NCBI GenBank assembly: GCA_902767195.1
Contig: CACXGS010000192.1
Location: 1 to 6,166 of the forward strand
From: an uncultured Lachnospiraceae bacterium
Lineage (GTDB): Bacteria; Bacillota_A; Clostridia; Lachnospirales; Lachnospiraceae
Length of the DNA: 6,166 nt
Direction: 5' to 3'
The notes beneath the pieces are model-generated. The model saw only the letters and a program-made list of their open reading frames with translations. It did no database searches and was not told the origin of the DNA. The number at the start of each line of letters is the position of its first letter. Position 1 is the first letter of the stretch. Below are positions 1 to 4,741 of the stretch, in pieces. Both the position numbers and the translations under genes were made by a program.

Positions 1-1092
1 GAGGCAAACGCAGGCATCGCTGCCGGCAAGTATGTTGCATGCGAGAGCGCTGATTTCATTTCCGAGGCTGAGGGCGTTGAGTGCGTCATCGACTGTACAG
101 GTGTTCCGGATGTCGGAGCAAAGGTTGCCACAGACGCTATGAAGAACGGCAAGCACGTAGTCATGCTCAATGTTGAGACTGACGTTGTTATCGGACCATA
201 CCTTGACAAGTTCGCTAAGGATCACGGCGTGATCTACACCGGTTCCGCCGGAGACGAGCCCGGTGCTGTTATGGAGCTCTACTGCTTTGCAACTGCTATG
301 GGACTGAAAGTCGAAGTTATGGGTAAAGGTAAGAACAACAAGCTGGATTACGACTGCAATCCTGACACTGTCCTCGAGGAGGCAACACGCCGTAAGATGA
401 GCCCCAGGATGCTCTGCGCATTCAAGGACGGCACCAAGACAATGGTAGAGATGACCGCTATGTGTAACTACACAGGTCTTGTACCGGATGTGATCGGCGG
501 ACACGGCCCGGCAACCGCTCCCGGAACTGAAGGCGTGAAAGAGCTTAACGAGATCTTCAAGCTGAAAGAGGACGGCGGAATCCTTAACAAGCATGGTGTT
601 GTAGAATATGTAAACGGAATCGCTCCCGGCGTCTTCGTGACTGTATCCACAGACAACGAAGAGATCGCATACCAGCTTCAGTACCACAGCATGGGACCCG
701 GACCGCTCTGGACCTTATATCGTCCTTACCACCTGTGTAACCTTGAGACACCTCTTACGGTTGCAAAGGCAGTCATCGACGGCGAGATCACATGTGTAGC
801 CAAAGACGGTCTGGTAGCAGAGTGTATCACCAGAGCCAAGATCGACCTCAAGGCCGGCGATCATCTGGACGGAATCGGCGGATATACCACACACGGCTCC
901 ATCTGCACTGAGAAAGAAGCAACCGAGAAGGGTTATGTACCTTTCGGTCTGATCAATAAGAACGCAGTAATGAAGGTTGACTGTAAAAAGGGCGACCTGA
1001 TCACATACGATATGGTAGACCTTGACAAGAATACTCTGATCTACAAGCTTAGAAAAGAGCAGGATGCTATGTACGGAAAGCACATCCTGTAA
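1..1092 (+). CDS. DRL-like NAD(P)-dependent oxidoreductase with C-terminal SAF domain (5'-partial)
   Basis: The reading frame is open from base 1, so the N-terminus lies outside the window; 363 residues plus stop are visible and the first internal Met (base 139) is not the real start. Visible residues about 24-70 look like the second half of a Rossmann fold (VECVIDCTGVPDVGA, then KHVVMLNVETDVVIGPYL); the GxGxxG part is missing. A catalytic-type middle region follows (YTGSAGDEPGAVMELY, visible residues about 79-94). Residues about 274-346 resemble a SAF domain (LVAECITRAKIDLKAGDHLDG ... KKGDLITYDMV). This combination is known from COG4091 'predicted homoserine dehydrogenases', the family that includes the Brucella DXR-like enzyme (DRL) that makes 2-C-methyl-D-erythritol 4-phosphate. 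Most relatives are uncharacterised, so the substrate is unknown here. Family members are roughly 430-460 residues, so some 70-100 are missing. Codon choice is strongly biased to C-ending codons (GAC, ATC, TTC, AAC) compared with the other genes, suggesting high expression. A terminator follows directly. Confidence 0.8.
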   Translation, partial: EANAGIAAGKYVACESADFISEAEGVECVIDCTGVPDVGAKVATDAMKNGKHVVMLNVETDVVIGPYLDKFAKDHGVIYTGSAGDEPGAVMELYCFATAMGLKVEVMGKGKNNKLDYDCNPDTVLEEATRRKMSPRMLCAFKDGTKTMVEMTAMCNYTGLVPDVIGGHGPATAPGTEGVKELNEIFKLKEDGGILNKHGVVEYVNGIAPGVFVTVSTDNEEIAYQLQYHSMGPGPLWTLYRPYHLCNLETPLTVAKAVIDGEITCVAKDGLVAECITRAKIDLKAGDHLDGIGGYTTHGSICTEKEATEKGYVPFGLINKNAVMKVDCKKGDLITYDMVDLDKNTLIYKLRKEQDAMYGKHIL

Positions 1093-1104
1093 TAGAATAA
1101 ATAA

Positions 1105-1145
1105 CAGCTGCCGGATCTTTACAGATTCAGCAGCTGCTTTTTTTT
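1105..1145 (+). terminator. Rho-independent terminator of the oxidoreductase gene
   Basis: CAGCTGC (1105-1111) pairs with GCAGCTG (1130-1136). After one C-A mismatch the stem continues for six more pairs (1113-1118 with 1123-1128, one of them G-U) to a 4-nt loop. A run of eight T (1138-1145) follows. The hairpin starts 12 nt after the upstream stop codon. It also contains the last codons and stop of the convergent minus-strand gene. On the minus strand the hairpin is followed by TTATTTATTCT, a weaker tail, so some bidirectional activity is possible. Confidence 0.9.
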
Positions 1146-1541
1146 GGTATCGAATTCTTCTTGTGTGATGATATCAAGATCCAGGAGTTCTTTTAATTTT
1201 TTCATCTCCTCGTAGGGGTCAGAGATCCTTCCGGCGGGGATGGCAGCAGATCGGTCAGCCGCCTCATGGCGCTGTCCTCCCAGTTCACCCCTTTCACGAA
1301 GCTTTTCATACTCTCTAAGCGCTCTTTCCAGCTTGTTTTTTCTGGATCTTACAAATGGGATGGCAATATCCTTGCCCCCCGTCCGCATGGTCAGAATCCC
1401 GTAGGATGCGAACATGGGCGCACTGGTGATCTTCAGTGATTCGATCTCCTGGTAAGGATAGTGGTGTCCTCCTGCAATCAGCTCTTCTTCATCAAAAATC
1501 AAAGGCTTTATACTGAGCTGTCCTTCTATCTCATGATACAT
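1119..1541 (-). CDS. SHOCT-domain protein with probable PH-like N-terminal domain
   Basis: 140 residues. The last ~33 (DPYEEMKKLKELLDLDIITQ, then EEFDTKKKQLL, residues 108-137) match the short C-terminal SHOCT module: a helix carrying L-K-x-L-L-D, then I-T-x-E-E-F and a lysine-rich helix. SHOCT is thought to mediate oligomerisation or binding. Residues about 1-80 look like a small beta-rich domain (IEGQLSIKPLIFDEEELIAG ... YPYQEIESLKITSAP ... GILTMRTGGKDIAIPF), similar in style to bacterial PH-like domains that often precede SHOCT; this part is an inference. A charged linker (about 66-107) joins them. No signal peptide or membrane segment is seen, so it is probably cytoplasmic. The start is supported by AGGAGG (1550-1555) eight bases from the ATG. 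It is transcribed alone, convergent with the oxidoreductase and divergent from the nitroreductase. Its biological role is unknown. Confidence 0.8.
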   Translation of the reverse strand: MYHEIEGQLSIKPLIFDEEELIAGGHHYPYQEIESLKITSAPMFASYGILTMRTGGKDIAIPFVRSRKNKLERALREYEKLRERGELGGQRHEAADRSAAIPAGRISDPYEEMKKLKELLDLDIITQEEFDTKKKQLLNL

Positions 1542-1550
1542 GATGGAATC

Positions 1551-1584
1551 CTCCTGTTTGCAGGTCTCTTCAGGAGTCCCTGCA
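1551..1584 (-). promoter_or_regulatory. Leader with two overlapping inverted repeats, possible SD-masking switch
   Basis: In the minus-strand mRNA leader, TGCAGG (1579-1584) can pair with CCTGCA (1559-1564). Alternatively CTCCTG (1571-1576) can pair with CAGGAG (1551-1556), which includes most of the Shine-Dalgarno sequence. The arms interleave, so the two hairpins would be mutually exclusive in a simple fold: one leaves the ribosome binding site free, the other masks it. Both are only 6 bp, so this may be chance. Confidence 0.35.
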
Positions 1585-1613
1585 CAAAGGGTTTATCAGT
1601 TTTCTTTTATTCT

Positions 1614-1642
1614 ATCATATCACAAGAAAGAAAAATGAACAA
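1614..1642 (-). promoter_or_regulatory. Promoter of the SHOCT gene
   Basis: Read on the minus strand, TTGTTC (1637-1642) and TATGAT (1614-1619) are 17 bp apart. The -10 is a 5/6 match to the sigma-A consensus; the -35 keeps only the TTG. Transcription would begin near 1607 and give a leader of about 65 nt. Confidence 0.6.
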
Positions 1643-1666
1643 TTGCAGGAGGGACGGAGAAAGCGC

Positions 1667-1695
1667 TTGATTATATTATCTTCAGAGGATATTAT
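1667..1695 (+). promoter_or_regulatory. Promoter of the nitroreductase-phosphatase operon
   Basis: TTGATT (1667-1672) and TATTAT (1690-1695) are separated by exactly 17 bp, a good sigma-A type promoter. The start site would be near 1702, about 45 nt before the start codon. It lies back to back with the minus-strand SHOCT promoter: the two -35 boxes are only 24 bp apart. The 8-bp palindrome AAGCGCTT (1661-1668) touches the -35 box and could be part of an operator, but it is short. Confidence 0.65.
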
Positions 1696-1748
1696 TAATA
1701 AATAACAGGGAATATCATGACAAGAAGAATAGAAAGGAGAACCCGATT

Positions 1749-2270
1749 ATGAATGAAGTAATGAATGCTTTGTTAACAAGAAGAAGTGTCCGTAAATATA
1801 CAGACCAGCCAATTCCCGAGGAGACGCTGGACGCAATTATTGACGCAGCCCTCCATGCCCCCAGCGGAAGAGGAGAAAAGACATGGAAATTTACGGTTGT
1901 TACAAATAAAGAGAAGATCCAGAAGCTGGCGGGAGCTATCGCACAGGAGCTTGGCCGGAGCGGCTACAATATGTATAATCCTACTGTGCTGATCATTCCT
2001 TCTAATTTAAGGGACAGCAGATTCGGCAAGGAGGATGATGCCTGTGCCCTGCAGAACATTTTCCTGGCAGCTCATTCCTTCGGCATCGGATCCTGTTGGA
2101 TCAACCAGATCCAGGGAATCTGTGATGTTCCGGAGATTCGAGGGATTCTTGATGAGTTCGGCATCCCTAAGGATCATGTGATCTACGGGATGGCAGCCCT
2201 TGGCTATCAGGACGGAGACGGCGGTGTCCATCCCTATGAAAGAAAAGGACAGGTGTCATACGTAAGATAA
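1749..2270 (+). CDS. Nitroreductase-family FMN-dependent oxidoreductase
   Basis: 173 residues, a normal length for the short nitroreductase-fold proteins. The family's N-terminal FMN-phosphate motif is present (LLTRRSVRKYTDQPIPEETL, residues 8-27), followed by the conserved A-P-S-G (37-40) and W46 region. The second FMN-contact segment (LQNIFLAAHSFGIGSCWI, 101-118) and the typical C-terminal G-x-x-x-L-G-Y (147-153) are also seen. These enzymes usually work as homodimers that use NAD(P)H and FMN to reduce nitro compounds, quinones or other electrophiles; the natural substrate cannot be read from sequence. No transmembrane segment or signal is present, so it is cytoplasmic. The start has a purine-rich ribosome binding site (AAGGAGA, 1735-1741). 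A histidine phosphatase starts 14 nt after its stop, so the two are almost certainly co-transcribed from the promoter at 1667-1695. Confidence 0.92.
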   Translation: MNEVMNALLTRRSVRKYTDQPIPEETLDAIIDAALHAPSGRGEKTWKFTVVTNKEKIQKLAGAIAQELGRSGYNMYNPTVLIIPSNLRDSRFGKEDDACALQNIFLAAHSFGIGSCWINQIQGICDVPEIRGILDEFGIPKDHVIYGMAALGYQDGDGGVHPYERKGQVSYVR

Positions 2271-2284
2271 TCCGGAGGTATGAA

Positions 2285-2950
2285 ATGAGTGAATTAAAGA
2301 TATATTTTGTACGTCATGGAACCACAGTAATGAACCAGCAAGGCCGCTTCTGCGGAAGAACGGACGCTCTCCTGGCCAGAGAAGGCTGGGACGAACTATA
2401 TGACCTGAAAGAAAAGTACTCCTATCCTGAGGTAGAGAGAGTCTACAGCAGTCCGGCTATCCGCTGCCTTGAGACTGCATCGGTACTCTATCCGGGAATG
2501 AATCCTGTTGTAAAAGAGGGTTTATGGGAATTTGATTTCGGAGAAGAGGAGGAGACACCGGTAACGGAGTATCTTGGCTCGGATTTTTTTGACACATGGC
2601 TGAGTCAGGAACCGGACTGTGCTTTCCGGGGCGGAGAGACATTGCTTGAGGCAAGCTTTCGAGCCTGTGCAGTCATGACACGTATTGTCAAGGAATGTGC
2701 AGACGACGGAATTCATCAGATTGCCATCGTTGCCCATGGAGCGATCCTGGCCCGGTTGATGTCTGCCTGCCTGATGCCGGAGCAATACAAGAAAGAGTTT
2801 CTGCTCTGTCCCAACGGAATGGGCATGATCGGACGGGTTGACACCAGAGGATGGTTCACTCAGCAGGAGATTATCTTTGAAGAATACTTCCCCCAGGGAG
2901 CTCCCAGACTGAAGCCGGAGGATTCTCCCTATTTTACCCAGAATAAATAG
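2285..2950 (+). CDS. Histidine phosphatase family protein (phosphoglycerate mutase-like)
   Basis: 221 residues. The diagnostic phosphohistidine motif is at the N-terminus (IYFVRHGTT, residues 6-14), with catalytic H11 flanked by R10. Other active-site elements are in the right order: SSPAIRCLETA with R60 (55-65), the acid-containing LWEFDFGEEE (80-89), GGET (116-119) and the second histidine in IVAHGAI (148-154, H151). Family members remove or transfer phosphate from small molecules such as phosphoglycerates, alpha-ribazole phosphate or sugar phosphates. This one is shorter than cofactor-dependent phosphoglycerate mutase (about 250 residues) and has no cobamide-gene neighbours, so a general small-molecule phosphatase is the safest call. 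GGAGGT (2274-2279) sits five bases before the start. It is the second gene of an operon with the upstream nitroreductase and is followed by a strong terminator. Confidence 0.92.
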   Translation: MSELKIYFVRHGTTVMNQQGRFCGRTDALLAREGWDELYDLKEKYSYPEVERVYSSPAIRCLETASVLYPGMNPVVKEGLWEFDFGEEEETPVTEYLGSDFFDTWLSQEPDCAFRGGETLLEASFRACAVMTRIVKECADDGIHQIAIVAHGAILARLMSACLMPEQYKKEFLLCPNGMGMIGRVDTRGWFTQQEIIFEEYFPQGAPRLKPEDSPYFTQNK

Positions 2951-2955
2951 ACTGG

Positions 2956-2987
2956 AAAAGGACTGTCGCACGAGCGGCAGTCCTTTT
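2956..2987 (+). terminator. Terminator between convergent genes, probably bidirectional
   Basis: AAAAGGACTG (2956-2965) pairs perfectly with CAGTCCTTTT (2978-2987). Four more pairs (2966-2969 with 2974-2977, one G-U) close on the loop ACGA, giving a 14-bp stem. The arms begin with AAAA and end with TTTT, so the same hairpin gives a T tail on either strand. It could stop the phosphatase operon and also catch transcripts arriving from the minus-strand membrane protein gene. Confidence 0.85.
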
Positions 2988-3003
2988 AATATATGCCTCT
3001 ATC

Positions 3004-3209
3004 GTCGCCTAAGTATCGTAGTATCGGCAGGTGCAGATTTCGGAAACGGACTGCTTAAGCACTCGTTCGATCCGTTTCTGAAGGGGCTCAGCTCCTAAAC
3101 TCACTTCGTTCGGACAACGTCGCTGAGCCCACAACGGATCTTACTCGTTGTAAGCAGTTCCCGTTCCCTCAGGACAGCACCTGTCCGATAACTACGATGC
3201 TCTGGCGAC
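3004..3209. repeat. 206-nt nested imperfect palindrome (large foldback), MITE-like or structured RNA
   Basis: This stretch folds on itself almost end to end. The helices, outside to inside, are: 3004-3009 with 3204-3209 (6 bp); 3015-3034 with 3177-3198 (20 bp, single-base bulges at 3184 and 3190); 3045-3057 with 3151-3165 (13 bp, two-base bulge at 3159-3160); 3069-3076 with 3133-3140 (8 bp); 3084-3092 with 3122-3130 (9 bp). That is about 56 pairs, all Watson-Crick, so either strand could form it. The apical loop is 3093-3121. Seven T follow on the plus strand (3210-3216). No convincing ORF or transposase is present. It resembles dispersed palindromic intergenic elements or MITEs; identity as a known repeat or RNA family is not established. 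Confidence 0.85.
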
Positions 3210-3226
3210 TTTTTTTGCATATTTTT

Positions 3227-4549
3227 TTATTTGTAATAAGTATAGCCTCTCAGCATGAGATAGAAATGAACCATCTGCGAGAGTACATGGATAGCCAGTA
3301 TTATACCTGTTATGATCAGATAAATGTTCTTCAGCCACTTTCTGCCGCCCATGAAGGATTCGTCCCTGAAATTATCAATCCATACACATATGGCGCACAG
3401 GAAGACGTAATAGCAGCCGAACTGCCGGCCCCAGGCGAAATTACCGTCTTTGGCTCTTGTTCCGACTTCCTGGAAAAGGGCCCATTCTGCGATACCGAAG
3501 GTCAGCATACCTGCGGCAATCTGGTAAGGCAGTTCCCTGAATCTTTTCAGGTTAAAGAGGAACACCAGTGCCGGGAAAAGCAGTCCGCAGAAGGCGGCGG
3601 CATACACGTTGTATCCAAAGCCTCCCTCTCGAACCAGGCTCATGGCAACTTTGTTCTTGCTTCCTTCACCGTAGATGCTGCTGTTGAGAAACAGTATCAG
3701 AAAGCCTGTAGGAACCATGGACAGTCCGAAGAGAAAAAGCCGCCGGAATCTTTTGAGTGTCATTCCGTCTTGGACATGTACCGCAAGCTCAATCAGGAAC
3801 ACGATAATCAGAGTCGGGATGAATACAAGCATGAAGGATGGTTTCGCCCATACGGACATGACACTTGTGATCATCAGGCTGATCCACATAAAGGGATTAA
3901 TATAATCCATGTAGGTATCGTACATTTTCAGGAAAAGCAGGAGAGATATCATGGCGAACAGAATCATCAGCTGCTGAGTCGGGCTGTGCCAGGCATAAGT
4001 GCACCAGCTTTTTCTGTAGAATCTGGCATGCAGTACCGGCAGATACATGGACCCGGTGAAAAGCATGACAAAAGAAGCCAGCCTTGCGGCATCCCTGGCC
4101 AGGTCGAATTCTCCCATCCCGCTGAAAGTCCAGCTGCTCCCTCCGGATGCAGCTGCTCCCTGCCTAAGCTGTCCCTTTGCGCGATCAAGATACCATTTAA
4201 TAACAAAGTAATTGACGATCACGGTCAGGACAACCACAGCGGCCATGTAGAGGGCGATATAGAGAGTGTCGCCTCGAAGATTGTACAGGTAGTTATAAAT
4301 CCAGGTGATCAGTCTGACACCGTGCTTCTCTTTTGAAATCCTGACATAGACGGATGTATCTGACGGATAGCGTCCGCCAGGCTTTAACGTCTGTTTATAG
4401 AAAAGATAAGCGGATACTGCATACAGTAGAATCAATCCTAAAATATACAATGGAATAGGGAAAAGACTCCGCTCTTTCCCTCTGTTGGCAGATCCTCTGC
4501 GCCTTTCACTGATCTTGACGCTTCTATCCTGTTTGTCTCCCCAGCTCAT
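3227..4549 (-). CDS. Polytopic membrane protein, possible GT-C type glycosyltransferase
   Basis: 440 residues. A charged cytoplasmic N-terminus (1-28, rich in Arg/Lys) leads into about ten hydrophobic segments, roughly at 31-50, 95-117, 156-173, 193-209, 219-234, 238-257, 269-288, 314-333, 342-358, 377-391 and 408-432. The first large loop (51-94) contains YPSDTSVYVR (61-70), and a second has AWHSPTQQ (186-193) followed later by WAKPSF (234-239). An acidic residue in the first external loop, a long loop and many membrane spans fit the GT-C glycosyltransferase layout, and similar hypothetical proteins occur in clostridia; that assignment is a guess from pattern, not proof. There is no signal peptide. 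AAGGGAG (centred on 4556-4560 on the minus strand) sits six bases before the ATG. It is a single-gene unit with its own promoter. A different-frame 379-codon plus-strand ORF overlaps it but is a shadow. Confidence 0.85.
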   Translation of the reverse strand: MSWGDKQDRSVKISERRRGSANRGKERSLFPIPLYILGLILLYAVSAYLFYKQTLKPGGRYPSDTSVYVRISKEKHGVRLITWIYNYLYNLRGDTLYIALYMAAVVVLTVIVNYFVIKWYLDRAKGQLRQGAAASGGSSWTFSGMGEFDLARDAARLASFVMLFTGSMYLPVLHARFYRKSWCTYAWHSPTQQLMILFAMISLLLFLKMYDTYMDYINPFMWISLMITSVMSVWAKPSFMLVFIPTLIIVFLIELAVHVQDGMTLKRFRRLFLFGLSMVPTGFLILFLNSSIYGEGSKNKVAMSLVREGGFGYNVYAAAFCGLLFPALVFLFNLKRFRELPYQIAAGMLTFGIAEWALFQEVGTRAKDGNFAWGRQFGCYYVFLCAICVWIDNFRDESFMGGRKWLKNIYLIITGIILAIHVLSQMVHFYLMLRGYTYYK

Positions 4550-4587
4550 AAAAAACTCCCTTCTTTTTGTCCAAATCTACATTAATC

Positions 4588-4617
4588 ATCCTACGTCATA
4601 GGAAATGGTTTTGTCAA
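4588..4617 (-). promoter_or_regulatory. Promoter of the membrane protein gene
   Basis: On the minus strand a perfect TTGACA (4612-4617) is followed after 18 bp by TAGGAT (4588-4593), a 4/6 match to the -10 consensus. A small dyad, CCTA-N5-TAGG (4590-4602), overlaps the -10 and spacer and could be a protein-binding site. The leader would be about 30 nt. Confidence 0.55.
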
Positions 4618-4651
4618 GTATACAATGGCTTCCTGCCCGCCCGGACAATCC

Positions 4652-4695
4652 CCGGCTTCGTTGACAGAGAAGCCCGGTTTATGCTACTCTATAAT
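4652..4695 (+). promoter_or_regulatory. Probable promoter region of the MATE gene with a hairpin over the -35 side
   Basis: A perfect TATAAT (4690-4695) lies 46 nt before the MATE start codon. The best -35 candidate, TTGACA (4661-4666), is 23 bp away, which is too far for ordinary sigma-A recognition; at the normal 17-bp distance the sequence is poor. TTGACA lies in the loop of an inverted repeat, GGCTTC (4654-4659) with GAAGCC (4669-4674), extendable by two G-C pairs past a bulge. This could be an operator or an activator-dependent promoter. Confidence 0.45.
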
Positions 4696-4730
4696 CCGAC
4701 TGTCAATAAGAATGTATCATAATAAAAGGC

Positions 4731-4735
4731 GAGGT
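4731..4735 (+). promoter_or_regulatory. Ribosome binding site fixing the MATE start at 4742
   Basis: GAGGT, within GGCGAGGT, sits six bases before the ATG at 4742. The frame is open further upstream to an ATG at 4625, but that ATG has no ribosome binding site, precedes the TATAAT box, and its extra 39 residues look unlike the family. Confidence 0.75.
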
Positions 4736-4741
4736 TTCTGT

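Noticed and set aside
715..1083. Minus-strand ORF of 122 codons within the oxidoreductase gene
   Set aside because: It lies wholly opposite a well-supported coding frame with strong codon bias, and has no family resemblance or ribosome binding site.
1461..1670. Plus-strand ORF of 69 codons spanning the SHOCT gene start and the divergent promoter region
   Set aside because: It covers the opposite gene's start, leader and promoter, has no good ribosome binding site and ends among promoter elements of both units.
3004..3209. CRISPR array or transposase remnant in the palindromic region
   Set aside because: There are no regularly spaced direct repeats with unique spacers and no coding remnant of a transposase; the signal is one nested inverted repeat.
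3197..4336. Long plus-strand ORF of 379 codons opposite the membrane protein gene
   Set aside because: Its translation is low-complexity in character, rich in His/Gln/Ser with no recognisable domain, and starts inside the foldback without a ribosome binding site. The minus-strand frame has clear membrane segments, a promoter and a ribosome binding site, so this is an antisense shadow.
4625..4741. Upstream in-frame extension of the MATE gene by 39 residues
   Set aside because: The ATG at 4625 lies upstream of the TATAAT box and has no ribosome binding site; the extra residues do not resemble a MATE N-terminus, whereas the ATG at 4742 has GAGGT at proper spacing and gives the usual family length.
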